From an uncultured Alphaproteobacteria bacterium (GTDB lineage: Bacteria; Pseudomonadota; Alphaproteobacteria; CAAGCB01; CAG-977), in NCBI GenBank assembly GCA_934277945.1, contig CAKQWA010000009.1, forward strand, positions 22,470 through 86,469: a stretch of 64,000 bases of DNA, given 5' to 3'. Under the pieces are notes generated by a model that had not been told where the DNA came from, did not search any database, and was given only the letters and a program-made list of their open reading frames with translations. Made by a program: the position numbers and the translations under genes. Of this stretch, positions 53,587 through 62,645 are shown one piece after another. Every line of letters starts with the position of its first letter. Positions within the stretch are counted from its first letter, which is position 1.

Positions 53587-55290
53587 TTATTTCTTTTCGG
53601 CTTCTTTTTTGGCAATCGCCGCGCCCAGAATGTCGCCCAAGGACGCACCCGAATCGGTCGAACCGAATTCGGACAACGCTTCTTTTTCTTCGGCGATTTC
53701 GCGGGCTTTGATCGACAAAGACACTTTGCGCGTCTTGGAATCGATCGCCGTCACTTTCGCGTCGACCTTGTCGCCGATCGCGAAACGTTCGGGACGCTGT
53801 TCGGCGCGTTCGCGGGACAAATCGGCTTTACGGATAAAGCCTTTCATGCCGTTGACGTCGACTTCGATGCCGTTTTCTTCAACGCCGCAAACGATGCAGG
53901 TCACGACGGCGCCTTTTTTCAGGTCTTGCGTCGCGCCTTCAAACGGATCGGCGGTCAGCTGTTTGACGCCCAAGGAAATACGTTCTTTTTCAACGTCGAT
54001 GTCCAGCACTTTGGCTTTGATGACGTCGCCTTTTTTGTATTCCTTGACGGCTTCTTCACCGCTCTTGTCCCAAGACAGATCGGACAGGTGAACCATGCCG
54101 TCGATGTCGCCGGTCAAGCCGACAAACAGACCGAATTCCGTAATGTTGCGGATTTCGCCTTCAATCTGCGAACCGACGGGGTGCGTTTCGGCAAAGGCTT
54201 CCCACGGATTTTCCATGCACTGTTTCAAGCCCAAGGAAATGCGGCGTTTCGCCTGATCGACGTCCAAAACCATGACTTCGACTTCCTGAGAAGTGGAGAT
54301 GATTTTGCCCGGATGCGTGTTTTTCTTCGTCCAGCTCATTTCGGAAACGTGGACCAAGCCTTCGACGCCCGGTTCGAGTTCGATGAACGCGCCGTAGTCG
54401 GTGATGTTCGTCACGCGGCCTTTGAGTTTCGCGCCTTTCGGATATTTCGCTTCAATGCCGTTCCAAGGATCCGCTTCCAACTGCTTCATGCCCAGAGAAA
54501 TGCGCTGGGTTTCGGGGTTGAAGCGAATGATCTGCACCTTGACGGGCTGACCGATCGTCAGCGCTTCGGACGGGTGGTTGATGCGTTTCCAAGCGATGTC
54601 GGTAACGTGCAGCAAGCCGTCGACGCCGCCCAGATCAATGAACGCGCCGTAATCGGTGATGTTCTTGACAACGCCGTCCAGAATCTGCCCTTCGGACAGG
54701 TTCTTGATCAGTTCGGAACGCTGTTCGACGCGCGTTTCTTCCAAAACGGCGCGGCGGGAAACGACGATGTTGCCGCGAGCGCGGTCCATTTTCAAAATCT
54801 GGAACGGCTGCGGTGTTCCCATCAGGGGAGCGACGTCGCGCACGGGGCGGATGTCGACCTGCGATCCGGGCAGGAAAGCAATGGCGCCCGACAAATCGAC
54901 CGTGAAGCCGCCTTTGACGCGTCCGAAAATGACGCCGTTGACGCGTTCGTTGTTTTCCAAAGCCTTTTCCAGTTCGTTCCACGCTTCTTCGCGACGCGCT
55001 TTTTCACGCGACAGAACGACCATGCCGTCCTTGTCTTCGTAGCGGTCGATGAACACGTCGATCTGCGCGCCTTCTTTGATGTCGGCGTTGAAGCCGAATT
55101 CGCGCAAAGCCACGCGGCCTTCGGATTTCAAGCCCACGTCGACGATGGCGAAATCGTCGGTGACTTTAACGATCGTTCCTTTGACGACGGTGCCTTCCAA
55201 GCCCGTGTCCTTGCCGTAGTATTCGTTGAACAGTTCGGCAAAATTTTCAGTCGTGGCGGGAATTTCTTCCTGAATTTTTTTGGTAACCAT
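53587..55290 (-). CDS. rpsA: 30S ribosomal protein S1
   Basis: 567 residues with six S1 (OB-fold) RNA-binding repeats. Repeats 3-6 are strongest, e.g. GQILDGVVKNITDYGAFIDLGGVDGLLHVTDIAWKRINHPSE, GAKLKGRVTNITDYGAFIELEPGVEGLVHVSEMSWTKKN and GSQIEGEIRNITEFGLFVGLTGDIDGMVHLSDLSWDKSG. Helps mRNA bind to the 30S subunit. It follows aroA-cmk, the classical alphaproteobacterial order; a terminator upstream gives it an independent promoter. Confidence 0.98.
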   Translation of the reverse strand: MVTKKIQEEIPATTENFAELFNEYYGKDTGLEGTVVKGTIVKVTDDFAIVDVGLKSEGRVALREFGFNADIKEGAQIDVFIDRYEDKDGMVVLSREKARREEAWNELEKALENNERVNGVIFGRVKGGFTVDLSGAIAFLPGSQVDIRPVRDVAPLMGTPQPFQILKMDRARGNIVVSRRAVLEETRVEQRSELIKNLSEGQILDGVVKNITDYGAFIDLGGVDGLLHVTDIAWKRINHPSEALTIGQPVKVQIIRFNPETQRISLGMKQLEADPWNGIEAKYPKGAKLKGRVTNITDYGAFIELEPGVEGLVHVSEMSWTKKNTHPGKIISTSQEVEVMVLDVDQAKRRISLGLKQCMENPWEAFAETHPVGSQIEGEIRNITEFGLFVGLTGDIDGMVHLSDLSWDKSGEEAVKEYKKGDVIKAKVLDIDVEKERISLGVKQLTADPFEGATQDLKKGAVVTCIVCGVEENGIEVDVNGMKGFIRKADLSRERAEQRPERFAIGDKVDAKVTAIDSKTRKVSLSIKAREIAEEKEALSEFGSTDSGASLGDILGAAIAKKEAEKK

Positions 55291-55401
55291 AAAAAAGTGA
55301 TCCTTTACAAATTTTTTTCGTGCCGTTCGGTTGAATCCGAAGGTCTGCGCCGTTGAAAAGCGAAGCGGGCGGCGCCCTCCCGTTTCAAAGAGTCTTCTAT
55401 A

Positions 55402-55431
55402 TAATAAAAAAAGCGTTTTTGCAAACGCTTT
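55402..55431 (-). terminator. Rho-independent terminator after cmk
   Basis: Nine-base stem AAAGCGTTT / AAACGCTTT (55410-55418 with 55423-55431); on the minus strand the stem runs into seven T and ATT (55402-55410). Confidence 0.88.
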
Positions 55432-55457
55432 CTTTGAATTTTCAACAAAAAACGGCT

Positions 55458-56108
55458 TTACGGCACCATCATGTCCAGCGCGTGCTGATACGCTTCTTCC
55501 GCGTTCATGTCGGACGTGTCGAGAATCTTCGCGTCGTCGGCGGCTTTCAGCGGCGCGGCGGCACGGTTGGAATCGCGTTCGTCGCGGGCTTTCACGTCTT
55601 TCAAAATCGTGTCGTAATCGGGATTTTCGCCGCGTTCTTGCAATTCTTTAAAGCGGCGCGTCGCGCGCACTTCGGGAGAGGCGGTGACAAAGAATTTGAA
55701 ATCGGCGTCGGGACACACGACCGTGCCGATGTCGCGTCCGTCCAGCACCGCGCCTTTCGCGGCGGAACCGTCGACAAAGAACGGATTGCGGGCGAAATCG
55801 CGCTGTAAATCCAACAAAGCGGCGCGCACGGCGGGAATGACGGCGACTTTGGAAGCCGCCTCGCCCGACGCTTCTTCGCGCAGAGCGGGGTTTTCCAGCA
55901 GTTTGTTAATGCTTTCGGGCTTTAATTTTTTGGCTTCCCCGACAGCCGCCTCCTCGTCCGCGGGGTCTTTTCCCGCTTGAAGCACGGCGTATCCGACGGC
56001 GCGGTACAAACGCCCCGTGTCCAAAAAGGCGTAGTGAAAATGCTTTGCCAGATTCTGCGCCAAAGTGCCTTTGCCCGCCGCGGCGGGTCCGTCGATTGCG
56101 ATAATCAT
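55458..56108 (-). CDS. cmk: Cytidylate kinase Cmk
   Basis: 216 residues. Phosphorylates CMP/dCMP with ATP. P-loop IAIDGPAAAGKGTLAQNLA, LDTGRLYRAVGYAVL, the GRDIGTVVCPDADFKFFVTASPEVRATRR lid and DSNRAAAPLKAADDAKILDTSDM near the end are all typical. ATG overlaps the aroA stop (ATGA). Confidence 0.97.
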   Translation of the reverse strand: MIIAIDGPAAAGKGTLAQNLAKHFHYAFLDTGRLYRAVGYAVLQAGKDPADEEAAVGEAKKLKPESINKLLENPALREEASGEAASKVAVIPAVRAALLDLQRDFARNPFFVDGSAAKGAVLDGRDIGTVVCPDADFKFFVTASPEVRATRRFKELQERGENPDYDTILKDVKARDERDSNRAAAPLKAADDAKILDTSDMNAEEAYQHALDMMVP

Positions 56109-57418
56109 GAAATTTTTGCTCCTATTTTGTTCATCAAGCCGATAAAATCGGGAAAACTGGTTGAAATTGCCGCCGTATCGTCAAGCGTCACGGCTTTTTG
56201 CGCCGCCATGCCCATCACGGCGAACGCCATCGCCATGCGGTGATCCAAGCGGGTTTCAATAACGCCGCCGCCCGCGACCGCGCCGCCGCATCCGTCGACA
56301 ATAATGTCGTCGCCCTGTGCGAAAGCGTTGACGCCGTTGGCTTTCAGACCGTCCAAAATGCCTTGGAAACGGTCGCTTTCCTTGACTTTCAGTTCCGCCA
56401 AGCCGCACAGCCGCGATTGCCCGTGAGCGAACGCGCACGCGACCGCCAGCACGGGATATTCGTCAATCATCGACGGGGCGAGCGACGCGTCGATTTGCGC
56501 GCCTTTCAAAACGCACGAGCGCGCATGAATGTCGGCGATCGGTTCGCCGGACACGACGCGTTCGTTTTGCAAAGCGACGTCCGCGCCCATTTGCTTCAAG
56601 GCGGTCAGAATCCCCGTGCGCAAGGGATTGACGCCGACGTTTTCGACGACGACGGACGAATCGAGCGTAATCAAAGCGGCGACAAGCGGAAACGCCGCCG
56701 AAGAAATGTCCGCCGGCACGACGACCTTTTGCGCCGTCAGTTTCGCCTTGCCTTTCAGGATGATTTTTCTGCCGCCACCCGCCAAAGCCTCGAAACGCAC
56801 GTTTGCGCCGAACGCTTTAAGCATCCGTTCCGTGTGGTCGCGCGATAAAACGGGTTCTTCGACGATTGTTTCGCCCTCGACATTCAGCCCCGCCAGCAAA
56901 ACGGCGGACTTGACCTGCGCCGACGCGACGGGCAGACGGTATTTCACGGGAAGCGGATTTTCGGCGCCGCGCACGCACATCGGCAGTCTGCCGCCCTCGC
57001 GGGTCGTCAACGTCGCGCCGAACAAAGACAGCGGTTCGGCGATGCGCTTCATCGGACGCGAGCACAGGGACGGATCGCCCGTAAAAAAGCAGGCCATCGG
57101 GCGCGTGGCGACCAATCCGGCAAGCAGGCGCGTTGCCGTGCCGGCGTTGCCCATGTCCAAAACGGCGTCGGGTTCGGCAAGCGTTTCAACGCCCGTGACG
57201 AAACAGCGCCCGTCCGCGTCGAAAACGACTCGCGCGCCGAACGCTTGGACGGCTTTGGCGGTGTTCATCACGTCATCGGCGGTCAGCAGTCCCGAAATTT
57301 CGGTCGTGCCGCTTGCCAAAGCGCCCAGAATCAGCGCGCGGTGGGAAACGGACTTGTCGCCCGCGACGGTGATTTTTCCTTGCAAACCATGCGATTTTTC
57401 AGAAATTGTAGACATCAT
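56105..57418 (-). CDS. aroA: 3-phosphoshikimate 1-carboxyvinyltransferase AroA (EPSP synthase)
   Basis: Joins shikimate 3-phosphate and PEP. About 437 residues. Motifs: VAGDKSVSHRALILGALASGTTEISGLLTADDV, LDMGNAGTATRLLAGLVATRP, GDPSLCSRPMKRIAEPLSLFGA, PVASAQVKSAVLLAGL, IDEYPVLAVACAFAHG and DHRMAMAFAVMG. CGNAGTA-type region reads GNAGTATR with alanine after the glycine (LDMGNAGTATRLL), as in class II glyphosate-tolerant enzymes, a point worth testing. ATG 57418 is chosen; TTG 57448 is possible. The ribosome site is weak. Confidence 0.95.
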   Translation of the reverse strand: MMSTISEKSHGLQGKITVAGDKSVSHRALILGALASGTTEISGLLTADDVMNTAKAVQAFGARVVFDADGRCFVTGVETLAEPDAVLDMGNAGTATRLLAGLVATRPMACFFTGDPSLCSRPMKRIAEPLSLFGATLTTREGGRLPMCVRGAENPLPVKYRLPVASAQVKSAVLLAGLNVEGETIVEEPVLSRDHTERMLKAFGANVRFEALAGGGRKIILKGKAKLTAQKVVVPADISSAAFPLVAALITLDSSVVVENVGVNPLRTGILTALKQMGADVALQNERVVSGEPIADIHARSCVLKGAQIDASLAPSMIDEYPVLAVACAFAHGQSRLCGLAELKVKESDRFQGILDGLKANGVNAFAQGDDIIVDGCGGAVAGGGVIETRLDHRMAMAFAVMGMAAQKAVTLDDTAAISTSFPDFIGLMNKIGAKIS

Positions 57419-57512
57419 GATAAAAAAACTTCGTTTTTGTTTTGACAAGATAACACTAACATGTCAAAAGCCCTAATGAAAACATTTTATCTTTAACCGA
57501 GGAGAGAAAATC

Positions 57513-57854
57513 ATGTCGAAAGAAAAATGGGGTGAGAAACGCACCTGTCTGCAATGCGGCGAGCATTTTTATGATTTGAAAAAAGACCCGATGGTCTGCC
57601 CCCATTGCGGCGAAACGGTGACGGCGGACGAATACGCGCGCTTGCAACTGGTTTGCGGCGCGAAGAACAAAAGAATGCTGAAAAACAAACTGCACGAACA
57701 CGACGCGCCCGAAGCCGCCGAAGAAACTTTTGACGAAGACGTCGCCATCGGCGAAGAGGACGAATTGGAATTGATGGAAGACACGAACGAATTGTCCGAC
57801 GACAATCACGACATGGCTTCCGTCATGGACAACATGGAAAAAGGCGAAGAGTAA
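57513..57854 (+). CDS. FYDLN-type acidic zinc-ribbon protein (TIGR02300 family)
   Basis: 113 residues. N-terminal KRTCLQCGEHFYDLKKDPMVCPHCGE is a CxxC...CxxC zinc ribbon with the FYDLN signature altered to FYDLK. The rest is strongly acidic and disordered-looking (EEDELELMEDTNELSDDNHD). A conserved alphaproteobacterial protein of unknown function, usually divergent from aroA as here. Confidence 0.9.
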   Translation: MSKEKWGEKRTCLQCGEHFYDLKKDPMVCPHCGETVTADEYARLQLVCGAKNKRMLKNKLHEHDAPEAAEETFDEDVAIGEEDELELMEDTNELSDDNHDMASVMDNMEKGEE

Positions 57855-57884
57855 TCTTCACTTAAACGAACGCGGAGTAGGATT

Positions 57885-59228
57885 GTGGCGAAAAAGGTAT
57901 TTGTGAAAACGCTCGGCTGTCAGATGAACGTCTACGATTCCAAGCGCATGACGGACATTTTGAAAACGCTCGGGTACGAAGAAACGGATGACGCGGCGCA
58001 AGCGTCGATCATTCTGCTCAATACCTGCCACATCCGCGAAAAAGCGTCGGAAAAGATCTATTCGGAATTGGGCAGATACCGCGAACTGCGCGACCAAAAG
58101 CGCAAAAACGGCGAACAGATGCTGTTCATCGTCGCGGGATGCGTCGTTCAGGCGGCGGGCGAAGATTTCTTCAAGCGCGTGCCGTTCGTCGACGCGGCGC
58201 TGGGACCGCAAACGTACCACCGTCTGCCCGAAATTCTGGAAAAACTGGCGCGCACGGAAGGCAAAAAACGCTACATTGAAGCGGATTTCCCCGCCGAACC
58301 GAAATTCGACTTCCTGCCCGAAGCGTCGGCGACCGGCGTGTCCGCTTTTCTGGCGATTCAGGAAGGATGCGACCGCTTTTGCTCGTATTGCGTCGTGCCG
58401 TACACGCGCGGCGCGGAATATTCCCGTCCGATGAAGGAAATCCTGTGCGAAGCGGAGCAACTGGCGCGCACGGGAGCGAAAGAACTGACGCTTTTGGGGC
58501 AGAACGTCAACGCGTGGCACGGCGACGACGCGGCGGGCAATCCGTCCGATTTAAGCCGTCTGATCGCCGCTTTGGCGAAAATCGACGGCATTGAGCGCCT
58601 GCGCTATGTGACGTCCTATCCGTCGGATTTCACCGACGACATGATTGCGATGCACCGCGACATTCCGCAAGTGATGCCGTATCTGCACCTGCCCGTGCAG
58701 TCGGGGTCGGATTCGGTGTTGAAGCGCATGAACCGCCGCTACACGTCGGCGCAGTATCTGACTTTAATCGACAAATTGCGCGCGGCGCGGCCCGACATCG
58801 CGCTGTCGTCGGACTTCATCGTCGGTTTTCCGAACGAAACGGACGCGGAGTTTGAAGACACGATGAAACTGGTCGACGCGGTCGGCTTCGCGTCGTCCTA
58901 TTCGTTCAAGTTCAGCGCGCGCCCCGGCACGCCCGCCGCCGCCATGAAAAACGACGTGACGGACGCGGTCGCGCAAGAGCGTCTGGAACGCTTGCAGGCG
59001 CGTCTTTTGAAACAGCACGCGGCTTTCAACGCGGACTTTGTCGGAAAAACCGTCCCCGTTCTTTTTGAAACGAAAGCGGACAGGGACGACGGCGTTTTGC
59101 TGGGACACACGCCGCATATGCAGAACGTGCGCGCCCGCGCGGACGATTCGCTTGTCGGTCGAACCGCGAACGTGAAAATCACGCACGCGTCCGCCGTCGC
59201 TTTGGACGGGGAAGTGCTTGCAAAATAA
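57885..59228 (+). CDS. miaB: tRNA-2-methylthio-N6-dimethylallyladenosine synthase MiaB
   Basis: Radical-SAM methylthiotransferase acting on A37 of tRNA. 447 residues. N-terminal UPF0004 domain with cysteines in LGCQMN, NTCHIRE and AGCVV; radical SAM CxxxCxxC in GCDRFCSYCVVPYTRG near residue 160; C-terminal TRAM domain (GKTVPVLFET...VGRTANVKITHASAVALDGEV). GTG start at 57885 with GGAG upstream. Confidence 0.96.
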   Translation: MAKKVFVKTLGCQMNVYDSKRMTDILKTLGYEETDDAAQASIILLNTCHIREKASEKIYSELGRYRELRDQKRKNGEQMLFIVAGCVVQAAGEDFFKRVPFVDAALGPQTYHRLPEILEKLARTEGKKRYIEADFPAEPKFDFLPEASATGVSAFLAIQEGCDRFCSYCVVPYTRGAEYSRPMKEILCEAEQLARTGAKELTLLGQNVNAWHGDDAAGNPSDLSRLIAALAKIDGIERLRYVTSYPSDFTDDMIAMHRDIPQVMPYLHLPVQSGSDSVLKRMNRRYTSAQYLTLIDKLRAARPDIALSSDFIVGFPNETDAEFEDTMKLVDAVGFASSYSFKFSARPGTPAAAMKNDVTDAVAQERLERLQARLLKQHAAFNADFVGKTVPVLFETKADRDDGVLLGHTPHMQNVRARADDSLVGRTANVKITHASAVALDGEVLAK

Positions 59229-59285
59229 AAGTTTTCGGCTCATAATACTTTGTATCTTGTCAATCGGATGTAAAGGATGACGGTC

Positions 59286-60269
59286 GTGAGCAAAAAGCAA
59301 GACGTAAAGAAAACAAAAGAATTTCAAGACAACCAACTGGCGATGATCGTGTTCGGCGCCCACAATTCCAACATTCACCGTTTGGAAAAAAAACTGGACG
59401 TCAACATCAAGGTCAAGGGCAATCAGGCAACCGTCGAGGGCAAGGAGAATCTTGTCGCGCAGACGTTCGCCGCGCTTGACAAATTGTACGCCGTCGCGGG
59501 CAAAAAGGGCGACGTCGACACGTCGGACATCGACAACGCCGTCAACGTGCACGCCGCTTCCGAAAATCAGGAGGATAAAGCCGTGAAAGAAGACGATTTG
59601 GTATTGAAAACGCGCAAACGCCACATTCAGCCGCGCTCGCAGACGCAGGCGGAGTACATTCGCGCAATGGGCGAATACGAAATGGTGTTCGGCTTGGGAC
59701 CCGCGGGGACGGGCAAGACGTTTCTGGCGGTCGCGAAAGCGGTTTCCCTGATGCTTGAAGGCAAAATCGACAAGATCATCCTGACGCGTCCCGCCGTCGA
59801 AGCGGGCGAAAATCTGGGCTTCCTCCCCGGAGATTTGAAAGACAAGATCGACCCGTACCTGCGTCCGCTGTACGACGCGCTGTACGATATGCTGCCCAAC
59901 GACATCGTCGACAAGAAATTGGAACTCGGCGAAATCGAAATCGCGCCGCTGGCGTTCATGCGCGGACGCACGCTCGCCAACGCGATGGTCATTCTGGACG
60001 AAGCGCAAAACACGACGACGATGCAGATGAAAATGTTTCTGACCCGCTTGGGCGAAAATTCGCGCATGGTCATCAACGGCGATTTAAGCCAGACGGACTT
60101 GCCGCGCGGCGTGCAGTCGGGCTTGTCGGACGCGCTGGACGTGTTGAGCGGCGTCAAGGAAATCGGCGTCGTGCGCTTTAACGAAAAGGACGTCGTGCGT
60201 CACGGCTTGGTCGCGAAAATCGTCAAAGCCTACGACAAACGCTACGCCGTCAGAAAGGGCATCGTGTAA
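59286..60269 (+). CDS. phoH: PhoH-like ATPase (YbeZ type)
   Basis: About 327 residues. Walker A FGLGPAGTGKTFLAVAKA near residue 137; Walker B MVILDEAQNTTTMQMKMFLTRLG; GDLSQTDLPRG. An N-terminal KH-like nucleic-acid part (MIVFGAHNSNIHRLEKKLDVNIKVKGNQATVEG) is present. It works with YbeY in RNA metabolism. GTG 59286 lies 8 bases after AAAGGA; ATG 59277 is in frame but abuts that site. Overlaps ybeY by one base (TAATG). Confidence 0.93.
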   Translation: MSKKQDVKKTKEFQDNQLAMIVFGAHNSNIHRLEKKLDVNIKVKGNQATVEGKENLVAQTFAALDKLYAVAGKKGDVDTSDIDNAVNVHAASENQEDKAVKEDDLVLKTRKRHIQPRSQTQAEYIRAMGEYEMVFGLGPAGTGKTFLAVAKAVSLMLEGKIDKIILTRPAVEAGENLGFLPGDLKDKIDPYLRPLYDALYDMLPNDIVDKKLELGEIEIAPLAFMRGRTLANAMVILDEAQNTTTMQMKMFLTRLGENSRMVINGDLSQTDLPRGVQSGLSDALDVLSGVKEIGVVRFNEKDVVRHGLVAKIVKAYDKRYAVRKGIV

Positions 60270-60778
60270 TGACGCTGAAAATTGCCGTGCGCGAAGAAAA
60301 CGGTTGGAAAGCCGCTTTCCCCGCCTATAAAAAGACGCTGACGGCGGCGGCGAAAGCCGCGTTCAAAGCGGGCGTGACGGACGCGTTTCCCGCCAAGGAC
60401 GCGGAAATCAGTTTTTTGCTGACCGACGACGACACCGTGCGCGTTTTAAATAAGAATTACCGCCAAAAAGACGCGCCGACGAACGTTTTGTCGTTCGCCG
60501 CCATGGACGACGAAGACGCGGACGCCGAATTGGCGCAGGACGGCGTTTTTTTGCTCGGCGACGTCGTGATCGCCCTGCAAACCGTGCAGCGCGAAGCGGC
60601 GGATTTGCGTCTGCCGTTTGAAGCGCATTTCTCGCATCTGGTCGTGCACGGCGTTCTGCACCTGCTCGGCTTCGACCACATTGAAGACGAAGACGCGGAA
60701 GAAATGGAATCGCTCGAAACGCAGATTTTGAAAAAATTGGGGTTTGACAATCCGTATGCCGCCGTTTGCGAAGATTAA
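60269..60778 (+). CDS. ybeY: Endoribonuclease YbeY
   Basis: 169 residues. The zinc site HLVVHGVLHLLGFDHIEDEDAEEME has the H-x3-H-x5-H triad. NKNYRQKDAPTNVLSF and FLLGDVVIALQTVQREA are family motifs. Needed for 16S rRNA 3' maturation and ribosome quality control. Upstream phoH and downstream lnt match other alphaproteobacteria except that corC is missing between ybeY and lnt. Confidence 0.96.
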   Translation: MTLKIAVREENGWKAAFPAYKKTLTAAAKAAFKAGVTDAFPAKDAEISFLLTDDDTVRVLNKNYRQKDAPTNVLSFAAMDDEDADAELAQDGVFLLGDVVIALQTVQREAADLRLPFEAHFSHLVVHGVLHLLGFDHIEDEDAEEMESLETQILKKLGFDNPYAAVCED

Positions 60779-62372
60779 ATCCGCCGTCAAAACCGCTTGC
60801 GCGAAAGCGGTGAAAATTGTGCGCCGGATACTTGTTTCAAAACCGTTCGCGGCGTTTTGCGCGGGCGCGCTGACGGTTCTCGCCCTGCCGCCCCGCCATT
60901 TTTTGCCCGCCCTGCTCGGCTTTACCGCGCTGGGCTTCCTGCTTGCCGGCGACATGACAAAAAAGCGCGCGTTCGGCATCGGCTTTTCGTTCGGCTTTGC
61001 GCATTTCGGCTTCGGACTGATGTGGGTCGGCAACGCGCTGAAACTCGACCCGCGTTTCGCGCCTGTTTCGTTCCTGCCGTTTTTCGCGTTCGGCTTGTGG
61101 GGGGCGTTTTTCCCCGCTTTTTGCGCTTTGACCGCCCGCGTCCTCGCCCCGTCAGGCTGGCGGCGCGCGGTTGTTTTCGCGGCGGGCTGGGGATTTTTCG
61201 AGTGGGTCAGAAGTTGGGCGCTGACGGGCTTTCCGTGGAATTTGACGGCAAGCGTGTTTACAAACGCGCCGCTGATGCTGCAAACGGCGTCGCTGTACGG
61301 CTCGTACGGATTGGGCGTCATGATTGTGCTGGCGTGTTTTCTGCCTGCCGCCGCGCTTCCTTTTGACAATCGCAAGGCTTTTTTCAAGCGGCTCGGCGCG
61401 TGGACGGGCGTTTCCGCGCTTGTTTTCGCTTGTCTGGCGACGTACGGATATGCGCGCTTTGCCAACGCTTTTCTGCCGGACGATTTCGTGCGCGGCGTTA
61501 AATTCAGACTGGTTCAGCCGAACGTCGAACAAACGCTGAAATGGGATTCGCAAAAGGCGGAGCGCATTTTGGACGATCACGTTTTTCTGACTTCCAGAGA
61601 ACCGAAAGACGATATCACGCACGTCGTGTGGTCGGAAACGGCGACGCAGTTTTTATTGGCGCAGGACGAATACGCGCGCGCCATGGCGGTTTCGGGACTG
61701 CCGCAAAGCGCGATTCTGCTGGCGGGAACGTTGCGCACGGAAAAAGTGGAAAATCCGGACGCTTTTCCGCCGATGCGCGTTTACAACAGCATCGCGGCGA
61801 TTAACGAAATCGGGTCGGTTCTCGGCTTGTACGACAAGGCGCATCTGGTGCCGTTCGGCGAATATGTGCCGTTGCGGTCGATTTTTCCGTTCATGGAAAA
61901 AGTGACGAACGGTCAATTCGACTTTTCGCGGGGCAAAGGCGCTCAAACGGTTTCGGTGCCGCGCACCTTGCCCGCAGGTATGCTGATTTGCTACGAAATT
62001 CTGTTTCCGGCGCACGTTGTGGACAAATCACAGCGTCCGTACTGGCTTTTGAACGTGACGAACGACGGCTGGTACGGCGTCAGCGCGGGACCGCATCAAC
62101 ACTTTGCCGCCGCCGTTTTGCGCGCGGTCGAGGAAGGGCTTCCCGTCGTCCGCGCGGCGAATACGGGCATCAGCGGCGTGATAGATTCTTACGGACGCGT
62201 CGTCAACGCGCTGGCACTGGGCAAGCGCGGCATTGTGGATTCCGGACTGCCGCGCGCGGAGGATGAAACGTTTTACGGCGCGCACGGAAACGCCGTGCCG
62301 CTGGCAATGTGCGCGATGTTGATACTTTTTTCATTTTTACCCGCTATTGTGAAGAAAAAACAAAAGGAATGA
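60756..62372 (+). CDS. lnt: Apolipoprotein N-acyltransferase Lnt
   Basis: Adds the third acyl chain to lipoproteins in the inner membrane. About 538 residues: six to seven hydrophobic helices in the first 250, then a periplasmic nitrilase domain with the catalytic triad E294 (VVWSETATQF), K361 (LYDKAHLVPFGEYVPL) and C412 (GMLICYEILFP), and a last C-terminal helix. ATG 60756 overlaps ybeY by 23 bases; TTG 60744 is less likely. Confidence 0.95.
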   Translation: MPPFAKIKSAVKTACAKAVKIVRRILVSKPFAAFCAGALTVLALPPRHFLPALLGFTALGFLLAGDMTKKRAFGIGFSFGFAHFGFGLMWVGNALKLDPRFAPVSFLPFFAFGLWGAFFPAFCALTARVLAPSGWRRAVVFAAGWGFFEWVRSWALTGFPWNLTASVFTNAPLMLQTASLYGSYGLGVMIVLACFLPAAALPFDNRKAFFKRLGAWTGVSALVFACLATYGYARFANAFLPDDFVRGVKFRLVQPNVEQTLKWDSQKAERILDDHVFLTSREPKDDITHVVWSETATQFLLAQDEYARAMAVSGLPQSAILLAGTLRTEKVENPDAFPPMRVYNSIAAINEIGSVLGLYDKAHLVPFGEYVPLRSIFPFMEKVTNGQFDFSRGKGAQTVSVPRTLPAGMLICYEILFPAHVVDKSQRPYWLLNVTNDGWYGVSAGPHQHFAAAVLRAVEEGLPVVRAANTGISGVIDSYGRVVNALALGKRGIVDSGLPRAEDETFYGAHGNAVPLAMCAMLILFSFLPAIVKKKQKE

Positions 62373-62374
62373 AA

Positions 62375-62551
62375 ATGAAGTTCATGGCATTTTGCTTTAT
62401 CCTCGGCGCGATGCTTTTATTGTCGGCTTGCCCCGTGCGCAACGCCTACGACAAGACGGAATATCACACGCAAAGTTCGTACAACGCGATTTTTAAAGGG
62501 CAGTCGATTCCGAACGACGTGCGCTATAACAATCCCGCGCGCGCGGAATGA
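62375..62551 (+). CDS. Small lipoprotein
   Basis: 58 residues with signal peptide MKFMAFCFILGAMLLLSAC and lipobox LSAC, then a short polar chain (PVRNAYDKTEYHTQSSYNAIFKGQSIPNDVRYNNPARAE). The ATG at 62375 is 7 bases after AAGGA; ATG 62369 overlaps the lnt stop but lacks spacing. Sits directly after lnt, the enzyme that finishes lipoproteins. Function unknown. Confidence 0.7.
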   Translation: MKFMAFCFILGAMLLLSACPVRNAYDKTEYHTQSSYNAIFKGQSIPNDVRYNNPARAE

Positions 62552-62568
62552 CATCCGCATAAAACGAA

Positions 62569-62630
62569 GCGGCAAACCGGAGAGGCCCCCATGCGACCGT
62601 GTACCCGTCCGATTTGCCGCCCGCACGCTT
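62569..62630. terminator. Long hairpin, probable terminator between convergent genes
   Basis: 12-base arms (62569-62580 and 62609-62620) pair with one mismatch around a 28-base GC-rich loop. On the plus strand T-runs follow within ten bases (TTTTTT at 62629-62634). On the minus strand TTCGTTTT follows. The loop, AGAGGCCCCCATGCGACC and beyond, is unusually long for a terminator. Confidence 0.55.
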
Positions 62631-62645
62631 TTTTCAAGCGTACCG

